A stretch of 43,764 nt of DNA from an uncultured Collinsella sp. (GCA_902489775.1 CABUBH010000016.1:1-43764), one strand, 5' to 3'. Shown: positions 1 to 8,682, numbered from the stretch's first letter. Notes: generated by a model from the letters alone, not told the origin. Translations and numbers: made by a program.

Positions 1-87
1 TGTGCAATCGCAAGAAGATGACGGGGCGGAATGTCAATCCTGGTCTAACAGAGCCTTATTGATTCCATATTTGCTAGGGGAGGGCAA

Positions 88-831
88 ATGCCATCGACTG
101 AAGGGTTGACCGACGGAAAAGCGGCAATCCCGCTATATCAACAGGTTATCGATATCATCAAAAATGACATCAATTCTGGTACCTATAAGGCGGGCGCTCG
201 GATACCGAATGAATTCGAATTGGCCGAAAGCTACAAAGTTGGTCGCGTTACCGTTCGGCGGGCCATTGAGGAGCTCGTGCAGCAGGGCTACCTAACCAAG
301 CAGCAGGGGAGGGGCACGTTTGTAAACGCCCCCAAGCTCAAGCGTAAAATCCGCCAGAAGGACGACGTTCAGAGTTTTTCGGACGCCTGCCGCGTCAACG
401 AGATGGAGCCCGGGGCGCGTATTGTCTCAAGAAAAGTGTTGCCGGCCGATGCTACCGAAGCGCAGTTTTTTGGCGTTCCCGCTGGGTCGGAGCTGATCTG
501 CATCGAACGCGTGCGCACCGCCGATGGCATCCCCGTGATGCTCGAGAACAACACGTACGTTTATGAAGACAACGCCTTTTTGGCGAAGGCGGACCTTACC
601 GATCAATCAATTTTCGAGGTCGTGCGCGAACAGACGGGTCGCGGGCCTGCTCGCACCGAGCCGTGCACGCTTGAGATCGCGTGTGCGTCACCCGAAGTCG
701 CCCGGCTGCTGTCCGTTCCCACGGGAGAGCCTCTGTTTTATATGGAGGCATATTTCTATGACGAGCAGCAGCGGCCGTTTATCATCGGCCGACAGCGGAT
801 TGTAGGATCGCGCTACGTTTTTGATATTTAG
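88..831 (+). CDS. GntR-family regulator (HutC/UTRA subfamily), FrlR-like
   Basis: This is a transcriptional repressor-type protein of 247 residues. Residues about 15-80 form the GntR winged helix (PLYQQV ... RVTVRRAIEEL ... QGRGTFV). The rest matches the UTRA ligand domain, which in this subfamily usually binds a sugar phosphate or similar small effector. The ATG at 88 is preceded by GGGGAGGG at 76-83. It lies directly upstream of, and codirectional with, the fructosamine-type genes. E. coli frlR is also a GntR/UTRA regulator beside frl genes, so control of the downstream genes is a reasonable inference. A strong terminator follows, so it is transcribed apart from them. The family call is firm; the effector is inferred. 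Confidence 0.9.
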   Translation: MPSTEGLTDGKAAIPLYQQVIDIIKNDINSGTYKAGARIPNEFELAESYKVGRVTVRRAIEELVQQGYLTKQQGRGTFVNAPKLKRKIRQKDDVQSFSDACRVNEMEPGARIVSRKVLPADATEAQFFGVPAGSELICIERVRTADGIPVMLENNTYVYEDNAFLAKADLTDQSIFEVVREQTGRGPARTEPCTLEIACASPEVARLLSVPTGEPLFYMEAYFYDEQQRPFIIGRQRIVGSRYVFDI

Positions 832-846
832 GACGTTGATCAAGAG

Positions 847-883
847 AACGCCCGGCAGGCTAAATTGCCTGCCGGGCGTTTTT
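847..883 (+). terminator. Intrinsic terminator after the GntR gene
   Basis: A perfect 14-bp stem (847-860 with 867-880), a 6-nt loop and a T tract at 879-883. It separates the regulator from the catabolic genes. Confidence 0.93.
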
Positions 884-976
884 GCCGTTCGCCGCCGTTG
901 AACGACCGTTCACCCGAGTCCTCGTAATCTGTCCGAAATATCCTTGAAGTGCTAAAAACACGCTGATAATCTATAG

Positions 977-992
977 AACGTCATAGGACGTT
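977..992. promoter_or_regulatory. Candidate operator dyad upstream of the transporter gene
   Basis: AACGTC-ATAG-GACGTT is a perfect 6-4-6 dyad 60 bases before the start at 1052. A further AACGTT lies at 1003-1008. It is a candidate site for the adjacent GntR protein. The assignment rests on position and symmetry only. Confidence 0.35.
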
Positions 993-1051
993 TGCATTGC
1001 GCGAACGTTAAAGCGAGACACGATAAGGTCTCGGGTTCTTTGGAGGTATCT

Positions 1052-2514
1052 ATGTCAGATACGAAGGCGAAGAAGACAAACAGACGTTTCAAATTCAAAT
1101 TACCGCACGTCTATACGATCATGTTCTTGCTGATCGTGGTTTTGCAGTTTTAACCTGGGTCGTTCCTTCTGGCCAATACCAGCGCAAGACGATCTCGACT
1201 GCGGCAGGCGAGCGCGAAGTCGCCGTTGCCGGAACCTATGAACAGGTCGATAAGAACTATACCGATTCCGAGACCGGCGAGACCGTTAACCTGGGCCAAG
1301 ATATCTTTGCGGTCCTGCAGGCGCCTACTAAGGGTATTCAAGAGGCCGCCGACGTCGTTGCGTTCGTCTTGCTGATCGGCGGCTCGTTCGCGATCATCAC
1401 CAAGACCAACGCGCTTAACGCCGGTATGAGCCGCGTGATTAAAAAGCTCAAAAACAAAGACATCCTCATCATTCCTATTACCATGACGCTGTTGTCCATT
1501 TGCGGCACCACGTTTGGCATGTCTGAGGAAGCCCTGCCGTTCTATGCCATCTTCATCCCCATCATGATGGGCATCGGATATGACTCCATGACGGCATTTA
1601 TCATCTGCTTCCTCGGTCCCAACTTGGGCTACTGCGCCTCGACGATTGACCCGTTCAACGTTTTGATCGCGCAGGGCATCATTGGCATCGAGGGCAACCC
1701 GCAGCTGTGGTTGCGTGCCGTTGCATGGGTTATTTTCACCGCCGCCGGCATCGCATGGGCCATGCGTTATGCCATGCGCGTCAAGAAGAACCCCAAGTCG
1801 TCCGTTACGTTCGAGGACGACAAACTCAAGCGCATTGAGTTCTCCGTGACCGATGCTTCCATCGAGGAAGAGTTCACCACTCGCCAGAAGCTCGTGCTGA
1901 TTGATTTTGCCGGTGGTATGGCGCTTATCGTGTGGGGTCTTGTTACGCAGGGCTGGTATATGAACGAGATCTCTGCCGTGTTCCTTGGCATGGGGCTGCT
2001 CGCCGGTATCCTGGGCGGTCTTGACCAGCAGACCATCGCCGATGAGTTCGTTAAGGGCCTTGCCGACTTTGCCTACGCAGCCGTCGTTATCGGTATCGCT
2101 CGCGGCATTCTGGTCATCGCCGAGGGCGGCATGATTATCGACACCATCCTTCAGGCACTTGCCACTCTGCTTGCTGGAGCCCCTGCCGCCGTGTACACCA
2201 CGTTCATGTACGTTGTCCTTGGCCTCCTGTCCTTCCTGGTTCCTTCGAGCTCCGGCCTGGCCGCGCTTACCATGCCTGTCATGGGTCCTTTGACCGAGCT
2301 TATGGGCCTCAACCCCGAAGCCGCCGTAACGGCGCTGCAGTTTGCCAACCAGACCATTAACACCATTAGCCCCGTGGCAGGTATGACGGTGGCGGGCCTT
2401 GCCGTGGCAAAGATCTCGTTTGGCCAATGGTGGAAGACCATCTGGAAGTTCTTCATCTTCATGGTCGTGTTTGGCTTGGTCATTACCGCCATCTCCGGCA
2501 TGCTTCCGGCGTAA
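1052..2514 (+). pseudogene. YfcC-family membrane transporter, frameshifted near the N-terminus
   Basis: The start ATG at 1052 has a good ribosome site (GGAGG, 1042-1046). It encodes a basic N-terminus and the beginning of a first membrane helix, then stops at 1151-1153. The next frame continues the family sequence without loss (FAVLTWVVPSGQY from 1141) and stays open to 2514 with many hydrophobic segments. One missing T in the run at 1140-1143 (four T where five would restore the frame) explains everything. YfcC proteins (C4-dicarboxylate carrier-like, PF03606) are inner-membrane carriers of poorly known substrate. Here it occupies the place of the importer for the frl-type genes. It could be a true pseudogene, a phase-variable tract or a sequencing error. 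Internal ATG 1369 would give a product lacking the first helix. Confidence 0.88.
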
Positions 2515-2524
2515 GGAGGTCGCG

Positions 2525-4108
2525 ATGTCCGATCGTTTGACGGTGCTGACGTCCAAGAGCGTCTTCACCGGTACGGAAGACCAGCCGTTTGAAGGTTTTG
2601 TCGCGGTACGCGGCAATCGGATTGAAGCCGTCGGTAGCGCTGGCGAGGCAGACTCGTTTCTCGCCCAGGCAGATGAGGTGATCGATTGTGGCGACAGAAC
2701 GGTCATGCCTGGCTTGGTCGATGTGCATACGTTCTATACGGGCTGGGCGTTGCGGAGCTTGGGAGCCGACTTATCCGAAGCTTCTGACGTCGACGAAGTG
2801 GTAGCGCTTCTGCGTTTGTGGAAGGATGCCCATCTCGATTGTGCCGTCGCCTTTGGGCACGACCTTCCCGCATCGCTCGCCGAAGGCGCCGAGAATGAAA
2901 AAACGGCGGCAGCGCTCGACGACGCCTTCGGAGACGTTCCTGTTGTTTGCTTTACTCCGGGTGCCGAGACGTGCGTTCTCAACGCCGCCGCCAGCGAGCG
3001 CTATGGTTTTACGCCCGAGGCCTGCTACGCCGAGAAGACCTGGCGTATGATGCGGGACTTCCTGGCGCTTCCCGAGGTACGCGCCGGGTATTCTGATTAC
3101 ATGGCGATGCTGAACGCTCGCGGTGTCACGGCTATCAAAGAGATGGCCTTCGACGACTATTACGGATTTGCCGACGAGATGGCGCGTCGTGAGGAATCTG
3201 GCGAGCTGACGGTTCGCGTCTCCATGATGTCGCAGCCGGTGGGCGCCGGGGCGAATCTGTCCTATGCTCGTGCGGCGCGCGATCGCTTCCAGGGACCGTT
3301 TGTTCGTTTCTCGGGCTTCAACCGTATGACCGATCGTGGCGTGTGGGCAGGACTTGCCGAGATGATCGATCCTTATGAGGAGACGGCCGATGCAGGGGCT
3401 GCCGGCAAGACGGTTGTCGAGGAGCCCGAGTGGGGTTTGATTGAGGACGAGCTGCGCGCGATTGATGCCGAGGGCTTCCGTTACTCGCTTCATTGTCAGG
3501 GTGACGGCGCCGTTCGCCACACCGTTGCGCTGTATGCTTCGCTGCCGCGAGATGAACACGGAGTCATGCTTCGACGCCATGCGATTACCGACCTCGAGAA
3601 CTCTGATCCGGAAGACCTTGCCCTGTTTGGCAAGCTGGGCGGAATCTGCGAGGTCTACCCCCAGATCCTCACGCTCGATAAACGCGAGGACTGCCTGTCG
3701 ATGATGCGTCGGCAGATCGGCGAGGTCCGACTGCTGCACAGCTGGAACCGTCGCGGTATGGAAGACGCGGGGTGCACGGTGTGCTGTGGCACCGACCTCC
3801 CGCTCTTGATTCCGAGCTTGGGCGAATCAGTATTTAGCGCATGCGGCGGTTTCTTTGCCGACGGTTTGTCCGTGAATGAGGGCAATACGCTGACGATTGC
3901 CGAGCTCCTTCGTGCGTGGACGGCAGGGGGCGCATATGACCTCATGCGCGAGGATGAGCTGGGGACGCTCGAGGCCGGTAAGCTTGCCGACATCTGTGTG
4001 CTCGATCGCGATGTGTTTGGCCTTGACTACCATGATGCTTGTGACCTTGCTGTTGATATGACCATGTCGGACGGACGTATCGTGTTCGACCGAAATAAGG
4101 AGGTTTAG
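2525..4108 (+). CDS. Amidohydrolase-3 family protein (YtcJ-like) with an altered metal site
   Basis: A 527-residue protein starting at ATG 2525 behind a perfect AAGGAGGT (2513-2520). The frame is open further upstream, but that extension has no ribosome site. The fold markers of the Amidohydro_3 family are present: an N-terminal MPGLVDVH strand, SLHCQGDGAVR in the middle, CGTDLPL near residue 420 and a C-terminal GTLEAGKLADI. The usual HxH metal pair is H-T-F here, and the later histidine region reads RRHAITDLE, so metal binding is probably changed. The family hydrolyses amide or related C-N bonds; the substrate is unknown. It lies between the transporter and frlC-like genes with 1-10 base gaps, so it is almost certainly in their operon. 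Confidence 0.82.
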   Translation: MSDRLTVLTSKSVFTGTEDQPFEGFVAVRGNRIEAVGSAGEADSFLAQADEVIDCGDRTVMPGLVDVHTFYTGWALRSLGADLSEASDVDEVVALLRLWKDAHLDCAVAFGHDLPASLAEGAENEKTAAALDDAFGDVPVVCFTPGAETCVLNAAASERYGFTPEACYAEKTWRMMRDFLALPEVRAGYSDYMAMLNARGVTAIKEMAFDDYYGFADEMARREESGELTVRVSMMSQPVGAGANLSYARAARDRFQGPFVRFSGFNRMTDRGVWAGLAEMIDPYEETADAGAAGKTVVEEPEWGLIEDELRAIDAEGFRYSLHCQGDGAVRHTVALYASLPRDEHGVMLRRHAITDLENSDPEDLALFGKLGGICEVYPQILTLDKREDCLSMMRRQIGEVRLLHSWNRRGMEDAGCTVCCGTDLPLLIPSLGESVFSACGGFFADGLSVNEGNTLTIAELLRAWTAGGAYDLMREDELGTLEAGKLADICVLDRDVFGLDYHDACDLAVDMTMSDGRIVFDRNKEV

Positions 4109-4109
4109 C

Positions 4110-4961
4110 ATGTCTGAAACCAAACCGACGCTGCGTCGCGAGCAGATCGCGGGCATGAACATCCACTACATCATGTGGTCGCTCGACTATTTTTTGGATA
4201 CGCAACAGCGCCTGGGCTTTGAGTCCATCGAGCTGTGGTGCGCCGAGCCCCATGTGACGCTCGATCACACTGGGTATTTTGAGGCCGAGGTTCTGGCGAA
4301 AAAGGCCGCCGACCGTGGTCTGCGCTATCGGACGCTCTGTCCCGAGAACGTGGTCTACCCATGGCAGTATTGCGCTCGTAAGCCGCTCCATGAGCAGCGG
4401 AGCCTGGCGTACTTCAAGCATGGCATCGAGCTTGCCGAGGTGCTGGGATGCGACCGCATGTCCGTAAACTCGGGTTGGGGTGACTGGGACGAGGATCGCG
4501 AAGAGGCGTGGAAGCGCAGTCGCGAGCACCTATCCATCTTGGCGGAGTATGCCGGCGAGCACGGTCTGGTGCTAACGATGGAGAGCCTGCGTCCCGAGGA
4601 GAGCAACCTTGTGACGACCGTCGCCGATGCTAAGCGCATGATTGATGAGGTCGCGAGTCCGTACCTGCAGCCTATGGTCGATACGACCGCAATGGGCGTT
4701 GCGGGTGAGTCGCTCGAGGACTGGTTTGCCGCATTTGGCGACGGTGCGATCCACGAGATGCACTTTATCGACGGCGATCCCTATGGCCATCTGGTCTGGG
4801 GTGACGGCAAGCACGATATGGATGCCTTCGTCGCCACGCTCAACGCCCATGGTTTCGATGGCATGTTGGGCCAGGAAATCACGGACGGTCGCTACTTCGA
4901 TGATCCGGCGGCGGCAGATGCCAAGAACATGGCCGCCTTCGAGAAGTATCTGATTGACTAG
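4110..4961 (+). CDS. frlC: FrlC-like sugar epimerase (xylose-isomerase-type TIM barrel)
   Basis: A 283-residue protein of the sugar phosphate isomerase/epimerase family. Candidate metal ligands appear in the usual order: E158 (TMESLRPEE), D191 (VDTTAMG), H218 (MHFIDGD) and E256 (GQEITDG). FrlC interconverts psicoselysine and fructoselysine so that alternative Amadori sugars enter the same path. The start ATG 4110 is one base after the upstream stop with AAGGAGG at 4096-4102, so translation is probably coupled. The symbol rests on the sequence plus the frlB and frlD genes directly downstream. A different ketose epimerase remains possible. Confidence 0.8.
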   Translation: MSETKPTLRREQIAGMNIHYIMWSLDYFLDTQQRLGFESIELWCAEPHVTLDHTGYFEAEVLAKKAADRGLRYRTLCPENVVYPWQYCARKPLHEQRSLAYFKHGIELAEVLGCDRMSVNSGWGDWDEDREEAWKRSREHLSILAEYAGEHGLVLTMESLRPEESNLVTTVADAKRMIDEVASPYLQPMVDTTAMGVAGESLEDWFAAFGDGAIHEMHFIDGDPYGHLVWGDGKHDMDAFVATLNAHGFDGMLGQEITDGRYFDDPAAADAKNMAAFEKYLID

Positions 4962-4974
4962 ATAAGATTTTGCT

Positions 4975-5004
4975 CGGCCATGCAAGACACGTCCTGCATG
5001 GCCG
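4975..5004 (+). promoter_or_regulatory. Intercistronic hairpin between frlC-like and frlB-like genes
   Basis: CGGCCATGCA (4975-4984) pairs perfectly with TGCATGGCCG (4995-5004) around a 10-nt loop. No T tract follows, so it is not a terminator. A role in mRNA processing or differential stability between the two cistrons is inferred. Confidence 0.6.
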
Positions 5005-5027
5005 GCCAAGCTGGAAAGGAACTAAAC

Positions 5028-5996
5028 ATGAACGCACATGATCTGATTAAGGAAGCAATTGCCGAGAAGGGCAAGTTCGACAGCGTCTACTGGATCGCCT
5101 GCGGTGGCTCCATGATCGATCTGATTCCGGCCCATGAGCTCTTGCAGCGCGAGGCGACGACGTTCACGTCGTATATCTATACGGCCCGTGAGTTCGACAT
5201 CATGCGTCCCCGTCGCCTGGGCGAGAAGTCTCTGGTCATTGCCTGCAGTCACAGCGGCAATACCCCCGAGGTCGTCGAGGGCTGCGAGATTGCCCTTGCC
5301 GCGGGCGCGACGGTGATCGCGCAGACCGATAACGCCGGTTCCAAGATCGATAATGGCAAGTGGGTCACCTGGGTGTACCCGTGGGGCGAGGGCGTTCCGC
5401 AGGCCGAAGTTCCTGCCGGTATCTCGCTGTCGCTCGCGGCCGAGCTGCTCGACCAGCAGGAGGGCTACGCCGATCTCGCCGACATGTATGCCGGTATTGC
5501 CGAAATGGATAAGATTCTGCCTCCCGCACGCGAAAAGGTAAATGCCGAGCTGGGCGATCGCTTCGCCAAGCTTTGCCAGGAGCATGAGTTCTTCTATATC
5601 CTGGGCAGCGGTCCCAACTTTAGCCAGACGTACGGCTTCGCTATCTGCTCGCTGATGGAGATGCAGTGGCAGCACTGCAGCTATATCCACTCCGCCGAGT
5701 ACTTCCATGGCCCCTTTGAGGCTACCCAGGATGGCGTCTTCTACTTCTTGCAGATGGGCTCGAGCGAGTGCCGTCCTATGGACGAGCGCGCCCTGGCGTT
5801 CCTCGAGACCCATACCGACACGCTGATGGTGCTTGATGCCAAGGAGTACGGTATGGAGGCCGTGCCGGCGAGCGTTCGTGCCTATCTGGATCCGGTGCTG
5901 TTCTACGCTATGAACTGCGAGCTGCGTGCAGCGCGCGGCAAGGTGTTCGATCACGACCCCGACTTCCGCCGCTACATGGGCGTTGTTGAGTACTAG
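5028..5996 (+). CDS. frlB: FrlB-like fructosamine 6-phosphate deglycase (SIS domain)
   Basis: A 322-residue protein of the SIS (sugar isomerase) fold. The sugar-phosphate loop ACSHSGNTPE is at residues 72-81, the SAEYFHGPFE segment lies in the second half, and the ending DFRRYMGVVEY closely resembles the end of E. coli FrlB. FrlB splits phosphorylated fructoselysine into glucose 6-phosphate and the free amine (lysine). I chose ATG 5028 because AAAGGA sits at 5014-5019; the frame is open to 4980, but that part overlaps the intercistronic hairpin. FrlC and FrlD homologues on both sides support the role. The exact amine carried by the substrate cannot be read from the sequence. Confidence 0.85.
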   Translation: MNAHDLIKEAIAEKGKFDSVYWIACGGSMIDLIPAHELLQREATTFTSYIYTAREFDIMRPRRLGEKSLVIACSHSGNTPEVVEGCEIALAAGATVIAQTDNAGSKIDNGKWVTWVYPWGEGVPQAEVPAGISLSLAAELLDQQEGYADLADMYAGIAEMDKILPPAREKVNAELGDRFAKLCQEHEFFYILGSGPNFSQTYGFAICSLMEMQWQHCSYIHSAEYFHGPFEATQDGVFYFLQMGSSECRPMDERALAFLETHTDTLMVLDAKEYGMEAVPASVRAYLDPVLFYAMNCELRAARGKVFDHDPDFRRYMGVVEY

Positions 5997-6010
5997 GAAG
6001 GATAGATACC

Positions 6011-6874
6011 ATGTCTTTTAACGTTAACGCGCTCGGGTTCGGTGACAACGTCGTCGATCGCTATGAGCATATCCATACCATGTATCCCGGCGGCAATGCG
6101 GTGAATTTTGCCGTTTACGCCAAGAAGTGCGGTGCCGCGCGCTCCGCGTACATGGGCATCTTTGGTAACGACGCCGCTGCCGAGCATGTGATTGCAAGTC
6201 TCGAGGACGAGGGTATCGAGCTCGCTAAGTGCGAGCAGCTCATTGGCGAGAACGGCGCGGCGCGTGTGACGGTTATCGAGGGCGACCGTGTTTTCCTCGG
6301 CTCCAACGAGGGCGGTATCCGTGGCGATGCGCGCTATGTGCTCGATCGCTTTGACCTGGCATACATGAAGCAGTTCGACGTAGTCCACTCGGGCAACTAC
6401 TGCTTTACCGAGCGCGAGCTTCCCAAGCTGAAGGCTGCGGGCATCACCGTATCGTTTGACTTCTCGGACGATTCCACCGATGAATACTATGAGCAGATTG
6501 CCCCGTTTGTCGACTTCGCCTTCTTTAGCGCTGCCGACGCTGCAAGTGAGGATGAGATTCGTGAGCGCCTCGCTTGGGTTAAGAATTTGGGCCCGCGCTT
6601 TGTGTCCGCAACGGCGGGCGCCGAGGGCTGCATCGCCTATGACGGCGAGCGCTACTATCGCCAGCTGGCAAAGCCTGTAACGGACATGAAGGACACCATG
6701 GGAGCCGGTGACTCGTTCCTGACTTCATTCATGATGTGCTATCTCGATTCCGCCAAGCGCGGCGAGGACGGACCTGAGGCCATTGAGCGTGCGCTCGATT
6801 TTGCGGCAGGTTTTGCCTCGACCGTGTGCGGCATGGAGGGCTCTTGGGGCCACGGAGCTCCGATCGCCGAGTAG
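6011..6874 (+). CDS. frlD: FrlD-like fructosamine 6-kinase (PfkB family)
   Basis: A 287-residue ribokinase/PfkB kinase. The N-terminal substrate loop YPGGNAVNFA is at about 25-34, and the C-terminal anion-hole and catalytic motif DTMGAGDSF places the catalytic base at D234. FrlD phosphorylates fructoselysine at C6 before FrlB cleaves it. The start at 6011 follows AAGGA with a 14-base gap to the frlB stop, so both are on one transcript. It closes the frl-type operon, and an intrinsic terminator (6948-6975) follows. Family and pathway step are well supported by gene order. Confidence 0.87.
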   Translation: MSFNVNALGFGDNVVDRYEHIHTMYPGGNAVNFAVYAKKCGAARSAYMGIFGNDAAAEHVIASLEDEGIELAKCEQLIGENGAARVTVIEGDRVFLGSNEGGIRGDARYVLDRFDLAYMKQFDVVHSGNYCFTERELPKLKAAGITVSFDFSDDSTDEYYEQIAPFVDFAFFSAADAASEDEIRERLAWVKNLGPRFVSATAGAEGCIAYDGERYYRQLAKPVTDMKDTMGAGDSFLTSFMMCYLDSAKRGEDGPEAIERALDFAAGFASTVCGMEGSWGHGAPIAE

Positions 6875-6947
6875 CCTGAGAAAGCGCCGGGAGGCTTGGG
6901 GCTGAAGCCTTGGCTGACTGACGCTAGATTACATCGGAATTCGGATA

Positions 6948-6975
6948 GGGGCTCGCCTTGGGTGGGCCCCTTTTT
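6948..6975 (+). terminator. Intrinsic terminator between the frl-type operon and the second kinase cassette
   Basis: A 10-bp stem with two G-T pairs (6948-6957 with 6961-6970), a 3-nt loop and TTTTT at 6971-6975. Only 17 bases separate it from the next start codon, so no promoter fits between them. Downstream genes need read-through or conditional antitermination. Confidence 0.88.
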
Positions 6976-6992
6976 GATTGCTGGAGAAGACT

Positions 6993-7793
6993 ATGGATAT
7001 CAAAGCATGTGCAGCTGGCTTTTGCTGTGCGGACGTGTACCAAAACATCGGCGTGTTCTATCCGACTGGCAATGGCATCGACTGGGGTATCCACCTGGCG
7101 CGAATGGGCATATCGGTATCTGCGGTGTCGGTCGTCGGAAAGGACGAGTACGGAGACAAAATGCGCGAGGCGCTGGCTGCCGAGGGGTTCGACATCTCGC
7201 ATCTTCGCGTGGAGGACGGCGATACCTCGGTGATGCTCATGGCGTTGAAGGACGGCGTCGACCGCGTGCATCTCGAAGCGATTGACGGTGTCATGGAAAC
7301 GTACCGACCAAACGATGATGACCGGGCATTTATCCTGGAGCACGATGTCATCCATACCGACCTGTTTGGAAACTGCTTAGACCTGCTGCCCGAATGGCAC
7401 GAGGCAGGCAAGACCGTCGTCATGGACTTTTCGGTGTTCAGTCAAGATCCCGAATACGCCTGTGAGAACCATTTTCCTTACGTTGACTATGCCTTTATGT
7501 CGTTTGAGGAGGATAGCGCGGAGCTGCGCGACTGGGTGCGCCATGTGCAGGAGCTGGGCTCGCGCGTGGCAGTCGCCACACTTGGCGAGAAGGGAAGCAT
7601 CGCCTATGACGGTGAGCGCTTCTATGAATGTGGGATCGTGCCGGCCGAGAAGGTTGTCAATACCGTGGGCGCCGGCGACTCGTATATCGCCGGATTCACC
7701 AAGGGTGTACTGGATGGGCTTGACGTGCCGGCGTGCATGCATGCCGGTGCCGAGCTTTCGTCCCGAGTCATTGGGTCGTTCGAACCGTACTAG
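6993..7793 (+). CDS. PfkB-family carbohydrate kinase, second FrlD-like paralogue
   Basis: A 266-residue sugar kinase with the NTVGAGDSY motif (catalytic D229) and an N-terminal GNGIDWGIHLARMG substrate loop. ATG 6993 with GGAGA at 6983-6987 is preferred to the in-frame TTG at 6978, which lies in the terminator tail. It resembles the FrlD-like protein just upstream in length and layout, but the substrate loop differs (GNGIDWG instead of GGNAVNF), so it probably phosphorylates a different sugar derivative. It heads a five-gene run with short gaps or overlaps. The family is firm; the substrate is unknown. Confidence 0.85.
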   Translation: MDIKACAAGFCCADVYQNIGVFYPTGNGIDWGIHLARMGISVSAVSVVGKDEYGDKMREALAAEGFDISHLRVEDGDTSVMLMALKDGVDRVHLEAIDGVMETYRPNDDDRAFILEHDVIHTDLFGNCLDLLPEWHEAGKTVVMDFSVFSQDPEYACENHFPYVDYAFMSFEEDSAELRDWVRHVQELGSRVAVATLGEKGSIAYDGERFYECGIVPAEKVVNTVGAGDSYIAGFTKGVLDGLDVPACMHAGAELSSRVIGSFEPY

Positions 7794-7820
7794 GAATAAA
7801 AGCCTGGAAAGGAGTGCAAG

Positions 7821-8681
7821 ATGGTAATCGATATGCTGGTCCAGCCCATGCTCTACGGCGAGATCTATACGCCAGGCGACGAGCCAGACGGCTTTGGTTT
7901 TTGGGAGCGTGAGTTTGGCATGGGGCACATGGGCCCCATGGACTGGGATGAGCTCGTGGCCGAAATGGATGTCTGCGATGTGCGGAAAAGCGTGCTCATG
8001 CCGCTCGATGTGACCACGGCGTGCGGCGGGCACTTTGGCACCAACGACCAGGTTGCCGCGCTTGTTGCCGCGCACCCCGATCGCCTATGGGGATTCGCGA
8101 GCGTGGACCCGCAAGTGAGTGGCGCCGCCGATGAGCTGGAGCGTGCCTTTACCGAGCTGGGGGCCAAGGGGCTCTGCCTGCATCCGGCAAAGCAAGGTTT
8201 TGCGCCCGATGATGCCGTGGCCGAGCCGCTCTACAAGCTCTGTGAGCGCTACAACAAGCCGGTGGTTTTCCATGCCGGTATGTCCTGGGAGCCGGGTGCG
8301 GAGCTTTCGCGAAGCCACCCGCTTGCGTTTGAGCACACCATCGCAACGCATCCGGATGTGCGCTTTAACCTGACGCACTTTGGCTGGCCCTGGGTGCGCG
8401 AGACCGTGGCGATGCTGCTCAAGTATCCCAATTGCTATACGGATGCCTCTATTACCTATATCGATTCGCCCGAAGAAATGATGCAGCGGCTCTTCACCGT
8501 CGATATGGGACCGCTGTGGTATGAGCGTGCCCTGTCTCATCAGGTGATGTTTGCCAGCAATACGCCACGCTTCCGCGCCTTCAAGCTCAAGCGGGCGCTT
8601 GATACTGTGCCCATGCGCGATGAGGCGCGGGAGAATCTGTATTCCGGTACGGCGCTGCGTTTTCTGAAAGGTGATGAGTGA
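7821..8681 (+). CDS. Amidohydrolase-2 family protein without the N-terminal HxH
   Basis: A 286-residue TIM-barrel protein resembling the Amidohydro_2 group (hydrolases and decarboxylases). Typical signs are WGFASVDP, GAKGLCLHP, VFHAGMSWEPG and NLTHFGWPW, which hold the later histidines. The first strand reads MVIDMLVQP instead of the usual D-x-H-x-H, and the final aspartate region reads FASNTPRFR. The metal site is therefore incomplete or metal-free, or the protein has a lactonase-like or other altered chemistry. The start has AAAGGAG in front. The gene overlaps the next one by a few bases or abuts it, which suggests tight coupling. Confidence 0.75.
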   Translation: MVIDMLVQPMLYGEIYTPGDEPDGFGFWEREFGMGHMGPMDWDELVAEMDVCDVRKSVLMPLDVTTACGGHFGTNDQVAALVAAHPDRLWGFASVDPQVSGAADELERAFTELGAKGLCLHPAKQGFAPDDAVAEPLYKLCERYNKPVVFHAGMSWEPGAELSRSHPLAFEHTIATHPDVRFNLTHFGWPWVRETVAMLLKYPNCYTDASITYIDSPEEMMQRLFTVDMGPLWYERALSHQVMFASNTPRFRAFKLKRALDTVPMRDEARENLYSGTALRFLKGDE

Positions 8682-8682
8682 C

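Noticed and set aside
1136..1153. Programmed ribosomal frameshift in the transporter gene
   Set aside because: Only four T, no slippery heptamer, no internal Shine-Dalgarno at the right distance and no following pseudoknot; a base loss is simpler.
1150..2706. 518-residue minus-strand frame
   Set aside because: It mirrors the transporter and amidohydrolase genes; composition is low-complexity charged, with no ribosome site and no family motif.
4980..5027. N-terminal extension of the FrlB-like protein
   Set aside because: It covers the intercistronic hairpin and lacks a ribosome site; ATG 5028 has one.
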